Origin: CAIQPS01 sp963783835
Lineage (GTDB): Bacteria; Actinomycetota; Thermoleophilia; RBG-16-64-13
Direction of reading: 5' to 3'
Length of the DNA: 64,000 nt
Assembly (NCBI GenBank): GCA_963783835.1
Contig: CAWAOX010000015.1
Span: 310,001 to 374,000, forward strand
Shown: positions 8,305 to 16,769 of the stretch, piece after piece
Position numbering within the stretch: position 1 is the first letter of the stretch
Layout of the letters: each line of letters begins with the position of its first letter
Made by a program: the position numbers and the translations under genes
The notes under the pieces: model-generated
What the model saw: the letters and a program-made list of their open reading frames with translations, nothing else
What the model was told of the DNA's origin: nothing
The model's database searches: none

Positions 8305-8904
8305 ATGATAGACGACAAGCAGCAGCAGTCGGATGATATCGAGAGCAACGAGGGCCGTTTGAACGGCAAGTCCGTCAGCCGCCGTGACTTTCTCAAAGTC
8401 GCCGGCGTCGCGGGTGCCGCTGTGGGCATGGGTGCAGGTCTTGGCGGCCTCCTAGCCGCGTGCGGCGGCGAAGAAGCCACCACCACTACCGCGGGTGTGA
8501 CCACTACCGCGGGTGTGACGACCACCGCCGGTGTTACCACCACCGCCGGCGCTACCACCACGGTGAGCGCCGCCGCAGAGTCCGGGCGCGAGATCAAGGT
8601 GGGGTGCATCTCGCCGGTGACCGGATATCTCGCCGTGTTCGCGGTGGCCGACGAGTGGGGTGTGAGTCTCGTCAAGGAGTACCTGGGCGACGAGATGGTC
8701 CTCGGGGACGGCAAAAAGCACAAGGTGAGTTGGCTCATCAGGGACACTCAGTCCGATGAGAATCGTACCTCCCAGATAACATCCGACCTGATCCTGAACG
8801 ACAAGGCCGACATCTTGACCGTGGGGGGCGCCCCCACCACCGCTGTCCCGGCCGCCGACCAAGCCGAGACTCTGGGCGGGGCCCCACTGCTTAGTATGGT
8901 CTAG
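8305..8904 (+). pseudogene. Truncated ABC transporter substrate-binding lipoprotein (branched-chain amino acid type)
   Basis: The N-terminus has a twin-arginine/lipoprotein signal (SRRDFLK, then GLGGLLAACGG with lipobox Cys near residue 52), a threonine-rich linker, and the start of a type I periplasmic-binding fold (IKVGCISPVTGYLAVFA). It stops at TAG 8902 after GGAPLLSMV. Intact relatives run to about 400-450 residues; here there are 199 and no remnant of the rest. No permease or ATPase gene follows; nifJ with its own promoter begins 90 bases later. Likely a remnant cut by a rearrangement near 8900. The stop is TAG, so selenocysteine is not an explanation. The secreted stub would lack most of the ligand site. 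Confidence 0.75.
8482..8553 (+). repeat. Four tandem 18-bp units coding a TTTAGV linker
   Basis: Four copies of an 18-base unit (ACCACTACCGCGGGTGTG and variants) encode TTTAGV three times and TTTAGA once. They lie directly after the lipobox region of the truncated lipoprotein and form a flexible spacer between membrane anchor and binding domain. Third-base differences between copies show they are not freshly duplicated. Confidence 0.85.
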
Positions 8905-8908
8905 AAGC

Positions 8909-8939
8909 TTGACATTAGAATTTGGAGTCCGTATTCTAA
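8909..8939 (+). promoter_or_regulatory. nifJ promoter with 25-bp palindrome filling the spacer
   Basis: A consensus -35 TTGACA (8909-8914), a 17-base spacer and -10 TATTCT (8932-8937). The spacer and -10 are occupied by a near-perfect palindrome: left arm TTAGAATTTGGA (8915-8926), centre G, right arm TCCGTATTCTAA (8928-8939), pairing at 10 of 12 positions. A dimeric repressor here would block RNA polymerase directly. The nifJ ATG is at 8995, after GAGAGGGG. Confidence 0.75.
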
Positions 8940-8994
8940 TTCGCAGCGCGGCTCTCATCCCGCTGATATTCCGCGATTTCGAGAGGGGATCGGC

Positions 8995-11900
8995 ATGGCA
9001 GGCACTGTGACAGTCATAGACGGCACCGAGGCGATCGCCCACGTCGCGCACAAGGTCAACGAAGTGGTCGCCATCTACCCCATCACCCCCTCCTCGCCTA
9101 TCGCCGAGCACGCCGACGCCTGGAGTGCCGCCGGCAAGAAGAACCTGTGGGGGAGCGTCCCCCTGGTGGTCGAGATGCAGTCCGAAGCGGGGGCGGCCGC
9201 GGCCGTGCACGGGGCGCTTCAGGCCGGCTCGCTCTCGAGCACCTTCACCGCTTCTCAGGGGCTTCTCCTCATGATCCCCACCATGTACAAGATCGCGGGG
9301 GAGCTCACCCCCACCTGCTGGCACGTGACCGCCCGCTCGCTCGCCGCGCAGGGTCTCTCGATCTTCGGCGACCACCAGGACGTCATGGCCGTCCGCCAGA
9401 CCGGCTTCGCTCTCCTTGCCTCCGCGAGCGTGCAGGAAGCCCACGACCTGGCGCTCGTCGGCTCCGCCGCCACCTTAGCGTCCCGCATCCCCTTCATCCA
9501 CTTCTGCGACGGATTCCGGACCTCCCACGAGGTGCAGAAGATCACCCTCATGCCCGAAGAGGTCCTGAGGCAGATGATCGACGAGGAATACGTCCTCGCC
9601 CACAAGGCCAGGGCCATGACCCCCGATAGGCCCACCCTTCGGGGGACGAGCCAGAACCCCGACGTCTATTTCCAGGCCCGGGAGAGCGTCAACCCCTACT
9701 ACCTCGCCTGCCCGGACATAGTCCAGGGCTACATGGATCGCCTCGCCGCCCTCACCGGCCGCCCCTACCGTCTCTTCGACTACCATGGCGCCCCCGACGC
9801 CGAGAGGGTCATCGTGCTCATGGGCTCCGGATGTGAGACCGCCCATGAAGCTGTGGACGCGCTGGTGTCGCGGGGCGAGAAGGTGGGCGTCCTCAAGGTC
9901 CGCCTCTACCGCCCCTTCTCCGTGGAGCACTTCGCCGCCGCTCTTCCCCAGACCGTCCGGTCCCTGGCCGTGCTTGACCGCACCAAGGAGCCGGGCTCGG
10001 CGGGCGAGCCCCTCTACCTGGACGTGGTCGGCGCCCTCGCCGAAGCCGGACGCGCCGTGCGGGTCATCGGGGGCCGCTACGGCCTCTCCAGCCGGGAGTT
10101 CACCCCGGGGATGGTGAAGGCCGTCTTCGACGAGCTTCGCAAAGACTCACCCAAGAACCACTTCACCCTGGGGATCGAGGACGACCTCACTTTCACGAGC
10201 CTGGCCGCCGACGAAAAGTTCTCGAGCGAGCAGCCTCATGTCTTCCGGGCCCTCTTCTACGGCCTGGGCTCCGACGGCACCATCGGGGCCAACAAGAACT
10301 CCATCAAGATCATCGGGGAGGACACCGACAACCACGTCCAGGGCTACTTCGTCTACGACTCCAAGAAAGCCGGCGTCCTTACCGTCTCCCACCTGCGATT
10401 CGGCCCCGAGCCCATCCGCTCCGCCTACCTGGTGGACAAGGCCGACTTCGTCGCCTGCCACGTCTGGTCGTTCCTCGAGCGCTACAAGACCCTCCTTGCC
10501 GCCCGTCCCGGGGCCACCTATCTCCTCAACGCCCCCTACCCGGCCGAAGAGGTGTGGGACCGCCTGCCCTACGAGAGCCAGGCGCGCATCATCGAGCTGG
10601 GCCTCAAGGTCTACGCCATCAACGCCTACGAGGTGGCGAAGAACACGGGCATGGGCGGGCGCATCAACACCATCATGCAGACCTGCTTCTTCTATCTCTC
10701 CGGCATCATCCCCCCGGAGGAGGCCATCGCCGCCATCAAGGGGGCCATCAAGAAGACCTACGGCAAACGCGGTGACAAGATCATCGAGATGAACTACAAC
10801 GCCGTGGATCAGGCCATCGCCAACCTGCACGAGATCCCGGTGCCCGCGACCGCGACGAGCTCGTTCCACAAGCCTCCACTGGTGCCCGAGGAGGCGCCGG
10901 AGTTCCTCAAGAAGGTGACCGCTCCCATCATGGCCGGCCTGGGGCACCTTCTGCCCGTGAGCGCGCTCCCCGACGACGGCATCTGGCCCACCGACACCAC
11001 CCGCTGGGAGAAGCGCAACATCGCTCTGGAGATCCCGGTGTGGGAGCCCGATCTTTGCATCCAGTGCGGCAAGTGCTCTCTCCACTGCCCGCACGCCACC
11101 ATCCGCACCAAGATCTACGACCCGGCGCTTCTTGCCGAGGCGCCACCCACCTTCAAGTCGGCTCCGGCCAAGGGCATGGAGAACGCCGGGCAGGCCTGGA
11201 CGGTGCAGACGGCGCCGGAAGACTGCACCGGGTGTGGCGTGTGCGTGGAGATCTGCCCGGGCAAAGACAAGCAGGACCCCGCGAAGAAAGCCATCCACAT
11301 GGCCTTCCAACCCCCGCTCAGGCAGACCGAGCGGGACAACTACGCCTTCTTCCTTTCCCTTCCGGACCCGGATCGCACCAGCGTGCGGGTGGGGACGGTC
11401 AAGGGCAGCCAGCTCCTTCGCCCCCTGTTCGAATACTCCGGGGCCTGCGCGGGCTGCGGGGAGACCCCCTATGTGAAGCTTCTCACCCAACTGGTGGGCG
11501 ACCGTCTCCTCATCGGCAACGCCACCGGCTGCTCGAGCATCTACGGCGGGAATCTCCCCACCACGCCCTATGCCAAGAACGACGAGGGCCGCGGCCCCAC
11601 CTGGAACAACTCCCTCTTCGAGGACGCGGCCGAGTTCAGCTACGGGCTTCGCCTTACCGTCGACAAGCAGACCGAGTTCGCGCGGGAGCTCGCCGTCTCT
11701 TTGAAGGACGCGATCGGGGCGGGACTGGTGGAGGCCCTCCTTGCCTCCAAGCAGCAGGATGAGACCGAGATCGCCGCCCAGCGGGCCCGGGTGGCCGAGC
11801 TGAAGGCCAGGGTGCAGGCGGCCATGGCCACCAACGGCAACGGATCGGACCACCGCTACGGGCAGCTTCTCGGCGGGGCCGACTATCTGGTCAAGAAGAG

Positions 11901-12702
11901 CGTCTGGGGCGTCGGCGGCGACGGCTGGGCTTTCGACATCGGCTATGGGGGCTTGGACCACGTCCTTGCCTCCCAACGCAACATCAATCTGCTCGTACTC
12001 AACACCCAGATGTATTCCAACACCGGAGGGCAGTGCTCCAAGGCCACTCCAATGGGCTCGGTCGCTCTGTTCGCGGCCGGGGGCAAGACCATAGGCAAGA
12101 AGGACCTGGGTTCCATCGCCATGACCTACGGCAACATCTACGTGGCTCAGGTGGCCATGGGGTATTCCGACGCCCAGACGGTGAGAGCCTTCGTGGAGGC
12201 CGAATCCTATGACGGCCCCTCCCTCATCATCGCCTACAGCCACTGCATCAGCATGGGCTTCGACCTGAAGAAGGGCTACGAGCATCAGAAGGCGGCGGTG
12301 CAGTCGGGCTCGTGGTTCACCTATCGGTTCGACCCGCGGCTCGCGGCCCAAGGGAAGAACCCGCTGCAGATCGATTCGCGGGATCTGACCCTTCCGGTTG
12401 GCGACTTCGTCCCGACCGAGAACCGCTACAACATGCTCAAGAAATTCGCCCCCGACGCGGCCGAGATGCTGTGGCACAAGGCCCAGCGGCATGTCGCCAC
12501 CCGCTGGGGGATACTCAAGCAGCAGGCCGAGATGAAGTATGACGTTGAGAATCCATTCGACCTCGGCGTCATCGACCGCGAGGTCCACGCGGCTACAGGG
12601 GCGCGAGCCGTCACACCTGTCAGCACCGGGCCGAACCTGCCTGCCGGTGGAGATGTGGATGGCTCGGAGACGGTTCTTGATCTCTATGACGCGAACGTCT
12701 GA
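8995..12702 (+). CDS. nifJ: Pyruvate:ferredoxin (flavodoxin) oxidoreductase, single-chain
   Basis: Oxidatively decarboxylates pyruvate to acetyl-CoA and CO2 with reduction of ferredoxin (reversible), a key enzyme of anaerobic metabolism. The 1235-residue chain is full length. In order: pyruvate/ThDP pyrimidine domain (YPITPSSPIAE near residue 25), transketolase-C-like domain, the gamma-type domain (FYGLGSDGTIGANKNSIKII), a 2[4Fe-4S] ferredoxin domain with CIQCGKC near residue 688 and CTGCGVC near residue 743, then the ThDP domain with CAGCGETPY and GGDGWAFDIGYGG near residue 974. No frame breaks in 3.7 kb. Transcribed from its own operator-bearing promoter. Codons are strongly C-ending, consistent with high expression or a separate origin. 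Confidence 0.97.
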   Translation: MAGTVTVIDGTEAIAHVAHKVNEVVAIYPITPSSPIAEHADAWSAAGKKNLWGSVPLVVEMQSEAGAAAAVHGALQAGSLSSTFTASQGLLLMIPTMYKIAGELTPTCWHVTARSLAAQGLSIFGDHQDVMAVRQTGFALLASASVQEAHDLALVGSAATLASRIPFIHFCDGFRTSHEVQKITLMPEEVLRQMIDEEYVLAHKARAMTPDRPTLRGTSQNPDVYFQARESVNPYYLACPDIVQGYMDRLAALTGRPYRLFDYHGAPDAERVIVLMGSGCETAHEAVDALVSRGEKVGVLKVRLYRPFSVEHFAAALPQTVRSLAVLDRTKEPGSAGEPLYLDVVGALAEAGRAVRVIGGRYGLSSREFTPGMVKAVFDELRKDSPKNHFTLGIEDDLTFTSLAADEKFSSEQPHVFRALFYGLGSDGTIGANKNSIKIIGEDTDNHVQGYFVYDSKKAGVLTVSHLRFGPEPIRSAYLVDKADFVACHVWSFLERYKTLLAARPGATYLLNAPYPAEEVWDRLPYESQARIIELGLKVYAINAYEVAKNTGMGGRINTIMQTCFFYLSGIIPPEEAIAAIKGAIKKTYGKRGDKIIEMNYNAVDQAIANLHEIPVPATATSSFHKPPLVPEEAPEFLKKVTAPIMAGLGHLLPVSALPDDGIWPTDTTRWEKRNIALEIPVWEPDLCIQCGKCSLHCPHATIRTKIYDPALLAEAPPTFKSAPAKGMENAGQAWTVQTAPEDCTGCGVCVEICPGKDKQDPAKKAIHMAFQPPLRQTERDNYAFFLSLPDPDRTSVRVGTVKGSQLLRPLFEYSGACAGCGETPYVKLLTQLVGDRLLIGNATGCSSIYGGNLPTTPYAKNDEGRGPTWNNSLFEDAAEFSYGLRLTVDKQTEFARELAVSLKDAIGAGLVEALLASKQQDETEIAAQRARVAELKARVQAAMATNGNGSDHRYGQLLGGADYLVKKSVWGVGGDGWAFDIGYGGLDHVLASQRNINLLVLNTQMYSNTGGQCSKATPMGSVALFAAGGKTIGKKDLGSIAMTYGNIYVAQVAMGYSDAQTVRAFVEAESYDGPSLIIAYSHCISMGFDLKKGYEHQKAAVQSGSWFTYRFDPRLAAQGKNPLQIDSRDLTLPVGDFVPTENRYNMLKKFAPDAAEMLWHKAQRHVATRWGILKQQAEMKYDVENPFDLGVIDREVHAATGARAVTPVSTGPNLPAGGDVDGSETVLDLYDANV

Positions 12703-12762
12703 AGAGATGCCACGGTGGTTCCCGAGATAGTGCTGAATGCCGGGCTGCTGGGCTGAGCGCCT

Positions 12763-13545
12763 GTGGTGACCGGCATCCCCGAGGGCGAGACCGCCACGGG
12801 GCTGCCCGCGTTCACCGTGCGCATCAGCAGCCGGGCCCGCCACGCGCGGCTGGTCATGGACCATGGGGGAGAACTGACCGTCGTCGTACCCCGGCGCTTC
12901 GATCAGCGCGCGATACCTGGCATCCTCGAGGCCAAGCGGCCCTGGATCGAGCGAGCGCGGGCGAGGGCGGGGGCGCGGCCTGCTCCCGGGGCTGCGGCTC
13001 CGGCGCTGCCGGACCGTATCGCGCTCCCGGCGTTGGGTGAGGAGTGGGAGGTGGAATACCGCTCAAAGCCGGCCGGGCCGGGCTCGCCGAACCGGCGGGG
13101 GGCGGTCGCGCGACAGACACGGGACGGCAGGCTGGTGGTCAGCGGGCCCGCTGGCGATGAGGACGCGCGCCGCCGGGCTTTGATCGAGTGGCTGCGCAGA
13201 CGGGCGCGAAGATCGCTCGTGGGCCGCCTGGAAGAAATGGCGCTTCTGCAGGGCCTGACCTTCGAATCGGCGACCGTACGGCACCAGCGCACCCGCTGGG
13301 CGAGCTGCTCAGCGCGCGGGGCGATATCGCTCAATCTGCGGCTGTTATTCCTGAAGCCCACCCTGGTCGACCACGTTCTGATCCACGAGCTCTGCCACAC
13401 GAAGGAGTTGAACCACTCGAAGCGCTTCTGGGCCCTCATGCAGGCCCGCGACCCCGACTACATCCTCCACAGGCGCCAGGCCCGCGACGCCTGGAGGTCG
13501 CTTCCTCCGTGGATCCATGCGAGGAGAGACGGGCCGAGCCTCTGA
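12763..13545 (+). CDS. YgjP/DUF45-type metal-dependent hydrolase
   Basis: SprT/YgjP-like zinc metallopeptidase-fold protein of 260 residues, usual for the family. The C-terminal half carries RTRWASCSARGAISLNLRL and the zinc motif HELCH at residues 208-212, followed by NHSKRFW, giving the third ligand. The N-terminal half is the usual beta-rich segment (VRISSRARHARLVMD). The biological substrate of the family is not settled; some members are linked to nucleotide or restriction-modification contexts, which are not seen here. Start GTG 12763. It lies alone between nifJ and the pyrC promoter. Confidence 0.85.
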   Translation: MVTGIPEGETATGLPAFTVRISSRARHARLVMDHGGELTVVVPRRFDQRAIPGILEAKRPWIERARARAGARPAPGAAAPALPDRIALPALGEEWEVEYRSKPAGPGSPNRRGAVARQTRDGRLVVSGPAGDEDARRRALIEWLRRRARRSLVGRLEEMALLQGLTFESATVRHQRTRWASCSARGAISLNLRLLFLKPTLVDHVLIHELCHTKELNHSKRFWALMQARDPDYILHRRQARDAWRSLPPWIHARRDGPSL

Positions 13546-13592
13546 TGTCCGCCTCCCCCGGCGGAGCGCTGGACCCCGTCCTTCGTTCGCGA

Positions 13593-13637
13593 TACCATAG
13601 GGCAGCCTTTAAACGAGCCCAGTGAGGCCGAAAGGAG
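13593..13637 (+). promoter_or_regulatory. pyrC promoter -10 and PyrR-binding leader hairpin
   Basis: A -10 box TACCAT (13593-13598) sits 7 bases ahead of a hairpin with outer stem CCTTT (13606-13610) and AAAGG (13631-13635). The apical part is GCC, loop CAGTGA, GGC. The 3' strand runs into AAAGGAG, the Shine-Dalgarno for pyrC (ATG 13644, 6 bases on). No clear -35 is visible. Transcription would begin essentially at the hairpin. Confidence 0.82.
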
Positions 13638-13643
13638 TTATGG

Positions 13644-15062
13644 ATGGACATCGGTCCAGGTCCCTCCGTGTCCAAGCTTGCCTGCCGCGCGTTTCCCTTC
13701 GAACGGTTCCTCCTTCCCGCCGTGCATCTCTTCGATCCCGGCGAGGGGGTCGACTTCCTGGGCGATCTGCTCATCGCGGAGGGGAAGATCACCGCTATGG
13801 CGGACCACCTGCCCAGAGATCCCGGACTTGAAGTCATCGACGATCTGTCGGGGTGCTGGGTCTTCCCGGGGTTAGTGGACCCGCACACGCATCTGCGCAC
13901 TCCGGGCTACGAATACAAAGAGGACCTCGCCTCCGGTTCCCGGGCGGCCGCGGCAGGAGGGTACGTCGCGGTCATCGCGATGGCGAACACCGACCCGGTC
14001 GTGGACTCGGGTATGGTCGCTTCCTCCGTGCTGACTCAGGCGGCTCGGGACGCAGTGGTGCGGATCGGCCAGGTAGGATCGGTGAGCAAGGGCCTCAAGG
14101 GAGAGGAACTCTCCGAGATGCGCGAACTGGCCGACGCCGGCGTGGTGGCCTTCGCGGATGACGGCAAACCAGTTTCCGACGCCGACCTCTTGCTGCACGC
14201 CCTGCGCTACGCCAGGGGTACCGCGCGACCCCTGCTGCTCCACCTCGAGAACAAGAGCCTCTCGCTCGACGGAGTGATGCACGAAGGTAAGTGGAGCGCC
14301 CGATTGGGGTTGCGGGGGATACCGGCTGCAAGCGAATCGGGGCCTCTGGCTCGCGACCTCGAGATGATCCGCTACGCCGCGGCCGAGGAGGAGCGTCTCA
14401 CGGCCTCTCGCGGCGCGGCGCGGCAGACGGCGCCGGGCGAACGGGTGCCCCTCGTGCACTTTCAGCACCTTTCGGCGGCCGACAGCGTGCGCCTGGTGGC
14501 CGGGGCGAAGCGGGAGGGCCTGCCGGTCACGGCCGAAGCCACACCTCTCCACCTGCTCTTCACCGACGAGCGGCTCGCCAGCTTCGACCAGAATCTCAAG
14601 GTGAACCCGCCCATCCGGTCGGCGGTCGACCGGGAGGCCCTCGTCGCGGCCCTCGCCGACGGCACCATCGACTGTGTCGGCACCGATCATGCTCCTCACG
14701 CTCCGCAGGAGAAGGAAGTGCCCATGGAGGAAGCGCTGAGCGGCAGCACGGGTCTGGAGACCGCGTTCGCCGCCCTCCACACCGGTCTGGTCCTGAGCGG
14801 CGAATTACCTCTCGGCCGGCTCATCGAAGCCATGTCGAGCGGTCCCTGCCGGGTATTCGGGCTGCCCGCGCCCCGGCTGGCGGTGGGCGCTGCCGCCGAC
14901 TTCTGTGTCGTGGACCGGGATGAAGTCTGGACCGTGACTCCGGCGACGTTGCGGGGCAGGAGTCGCAACTGCGCGTTCCTGGGCGAGAGCCTCACCGGCC
15001 GGGTGCGGTTGACGGTGGTCGATGGGGCGCGCCGCTTCGCGCGCGCCCGGGGGGAGGCCTGA
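13644..15062 (+). CDS. pyrC: Dihydroorotase
   Basis: Third step of UMP synthesis: cyclises N-carbamoyl-aspartate to dihydroorotate. The 472-residue amidohydrolase barrel has the class I metal motif DPHTHLRTPG (residues 79-88), MANTDPVVDSG, and the late metal-ligand aspartate motif CVGTDHAPHAPQEK. Length is somewhat above the usual 425-450 because of an extended N-terminus (about 20 residues). Start ATG 13644 is chosen over the out-of-frame ATG 13640 because it has AAAGGAG at 6 bases. It overlaps carA in the TGATG junction, so the two are translationally coupled. Confidence 0.95.
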   Translation: MDIGPGPSVSKLACRAFPFERFLLPAVHLFDPGEGVDFLGDLLIAEGKITAMADHLPRDPGLEVIDDLSGCWVFPGLVDPHTHLRTPGYEYKEDLASGSRAAAAGGYVAVIAMANTDPVVDSGMVASSVLTQAARDAVVRIGQVGSVSKGLKGEELSEMRELADAGVVAFADDGKPVSDADLLLHALRYARGTARPLLLHLENKSLSLDGVMHEGKWSARLGLRGIPAASESGPLARDLEMIRYAAAEEERLTASRGAARQTAPGERVPLVHFQHLSAADSVRLVAGAKREGLPVTAEATPLHLLFTDERLASFDQNLKVNPPIRSAVDREALVAALADGTIDCVGTDHAPHAPQEKEVPMEEALSGSTGLETAFAALHTGLVLSGELPLGRLIEAMSSGPCRVFGLPAPRLAVGAAADFCVVDRDEVWTVTPATLRGRSRNCAFLGESLTGRVRLTVVDGARRFARARGEA

Positions 15063-16258
15063 TGTACCGGGGCGACATACCGGGGTATGTCGTGCTCGAC
15101 GACGGCACGGTGTTCGGCGGCTGTGGCTTCGGATCCCTGGGTAGCGTGTTCGGCGAGATAGTATTCAACACCGGCATGACCGGCTATCAGGAGATAGCGA
15201 CCGACCCGTCCTACCACGGGCAGATGGTCACCTACACCTACCCCATGATCGGCAACTACGGCGCCTCCGACCACTTGCTCGAGTCGGACGAGGCTCACTC
15301 CCGGGCGATCGTCGTGCGGGAAATCAAGAACACGGCCTGGAACGGCACCTGTTCCCAAGCGTGGGTGGATTGGCTCACCGAGCGAGGAATCGTGGGGGTC
15401 GCCGGCGTGGATACCCGAGCGCTGACCAGGCGCATACGCGACCGCGGGGCGATGACCGCGTGCGTCGCCGCCGGCCACGATCTCAAGGTCGACGACCTCC
15501 TCGACGCGGTCCGCTCTTTTCCCGGCATGGCGGGTCGGGATCTGGCCAGCGCCGTCACCTGCTCGGAACCGTACGAATGGGAAGGCGACCCCGTGGCGCC
15601 GGAGCCCCGGTTTCGGGTCGTGGCCTACGATTTCGGCCTCAAGCGCAGCATCCTCCGGAATCTCGCTGCCGTCGGCTGCCGGGTGACCGTCGTACCTGCA
15701 CACTGGACGGCCGAACAGACCCTGGCGATGAGACCGGACGGGGTCTTCCTTTCGAACGGCCCCGGCGATCCGGCCGCGGTCGACTACGCGGTCGATACGA
15801 TCAAGGGGCTTCTGGGCAAGATCCCGGTGTTCGGGATCTGCTTGGGCCATCAGTTGCTTGCGCAGGCCGTCGGCCTCTCGACCTACAAGCTCAAATTCGG
15901 CCACCGGGGTATCAATCACCCGGTCCGCAACTACCTGACCGGCCGCATCGAGATCACCAGCCAGAACCACGGCTTCGCGGTCGAACCCCCCGAGATGGTG
16001 CGCGCCGCCCTCGAGCGCGGCTCCGTGGTCGGAGAGGGGGGCATCTCCGGGTTGAGCGCGGCCGACATGATGCTGGACTCGGCATACGGGCCGGTCCAGA
16101 TAACCCATCTCAACCTGAACGACGGTACGGTGGAGGGACTGCGCCTTCTCGATATTCCCGCCTACTGCGTCCAGTATCACCCGGAGGCCGGGCCCGGGCC
16201 TCACGATAGTCACTACTTGTTCCAGCAGTTCGCGGAGGCCATGACGGCGTCGCAATAG
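15062..16258 (+). CDS. carA: Carbamoyl phosphate synthase small (glutaminase) subunit
   Basis: Hydrolyses glutamine and channels ammonia to CarB for carbamoyl phosphate synthesis. The 398-residue chain has the N-terminal CPSase small domain (FGEIVFNTGMTGYQEIATDP) and the class I glutaminase domain with nucleophile Cys at residue 260 in FGICLGHQ and the His/Glu partner motif VQYHPEAGPGPHD. ATG overlaps the pyrC stop. Its partner carB lies 35 kb downstream at 51246, an unusual separation, since the two are normally adjacent. Confidence 0.97.
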   Translation: MYRGDIPGYVVLDDGTVFGGCGFGSLGSVFGEIVFNTGMTGYQEIATDPSYHGQMVTYTYPMIGNYGASDHLLESDEAHSRAIVVREIKNTAWNGTCSQAWVDWLTERGIVGVAGVDTRALTRRIRDRGAMTACVAAGHDLKVDDLLDAVRSFPGMAGRDLASAVTCSEPYEWEGDPVAPEPRFRVVAYDFGLKRSILRNLAAVGCRVTVVPAHWTAEQTLAMRPDGVFLSNGPGDPAAVDYAVDTIKGLLGKIPVFGICLGHQLLAQAVGLSTYKLKFGHRGINHPVRNYLTGRIEITSQNHGFAVEPPEMVRAALERGSVVGEGGISGLSAADMMLDSAYGPVQITHLNLNDGTVEGLRLLDIPAYCVQYHPEAGPGPHDSHYLFQQFAEAMTASQ

Positions 16259-16294
16259 GCGTTCCGGCGGCGGTCCCGAAGAGAGGGGGAGACG

Positions 16295-16760
16295 ATGCTC
16301 GCGGTAGGTGACAAAGCGCCGCTCTTCGTGGCGGCGGGCAGTGACGGAGAGGTCGACCTGGGCGGGCTGCTCAAAGAGAAGTCTGTCGTGCTCTACTTCT
16401 TCCCCCGCGCTCTGACCCCTGGCTGAACGATCGAAGCGGTTGAGTTCAACCAATCACTCCCTGAATTCGAGAAGCTGGGTGTGGCGGTCGTGGGCACTTC
16501 GGTCGATCCGGTCGCCAGACTGCAGAAGTTCCGCGATAAGTACGAGATCAAGTTCCCCTTCGCCAGCGATCACGATCGGGCTATCGGCACGGCCTATGGG
16601 ACGCTGAAGGGCGGCCCCGAGAGCTCGCACGAGCGGGACACGGTCGTCATCGGCAGGGATGGGGTCATCTTGCTGGCTTACCGAGCGGTCGGCGCCCAGG
16701 GTCACGCCGCGGATGGTGCTCGCCGACGTGGAGCAACTCCGGGGCGAGAGCCTCGTCTGA
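16295..16760 (+). CDS. bcp: Bcp/PrxQ-type peroxiredoxin, probable selenoprotein (UGA at the peroxidatic position)
   Basis: Thiol (here selenol) peroxidase reducing hydroperoxides. Reading from ATG 16295 (GAGAGGGGGAGA upstream): MLAVGDKAPLFVAA, then VVLYFFPRALTPG, an in-frame TGA at 16424-16426 (codon 44), then TIEAVEFNQSLPEFEKLGV. In Bcp proteins the conserved sequence is TPGCT, so TGA replaces exactly the catalytic cysteine, while the same frame continues with full homology. The resolving Cys five residues later is Val here. A hairpin follows the UGA. The C-terminus needs one indel near 16690-16712 to end in VLADVEQLRGESLV at TGA 16758-16760 (about 154 residues). No sel genes lie in the window. 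Confidence 0.8.
16424..16451 (+). promoter_or_regulatory. Candidate bacterial SECIS hairpin after the UGA codon
   Basis: After UGA (16424-16426) come 11 bases, then the stem GGUUG (16438-16442), the loop AGUU (16443-16446) and the stem CAACC (16447-16451). The loop starts 17 bases after UGA and has G as its second base, both within the usual bacterial SECIS rules (loop 16-37 bases after UGA, G in the first two loop bases). An alternative longer pairing is UGAAC (16424-16428) with GUUCA (16444-16448), which would enclose the UGA. Folding was done by eye. Confidence 0.6.
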
Positions 16761-16769
16761 TCGCCCAGA

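Noticed and set aside
8482..8553. CRISPR-like or regulatory tandem repeat
   Set aside because: The 18-base units are in frame, code TTTAGV and have no unique spacers; they are a protein linker.
8900..8904. Selenocysteine or readthrough explanation for the short lipoprotein
   Set aside because: The stop is TAG, not TGA, and the sequence after it reads into the nifJ promoter with no binding-protein homology in any frame.
10147..12864. Long minus-strand open frame (about 905 codons) opposite nifJ
   Set aside because: It is the antisense shadow of the strongly GC-biased nifJ gene; its translation shows no family signatures and is rich in Gly, Arg, Val and His as expected from a complement.
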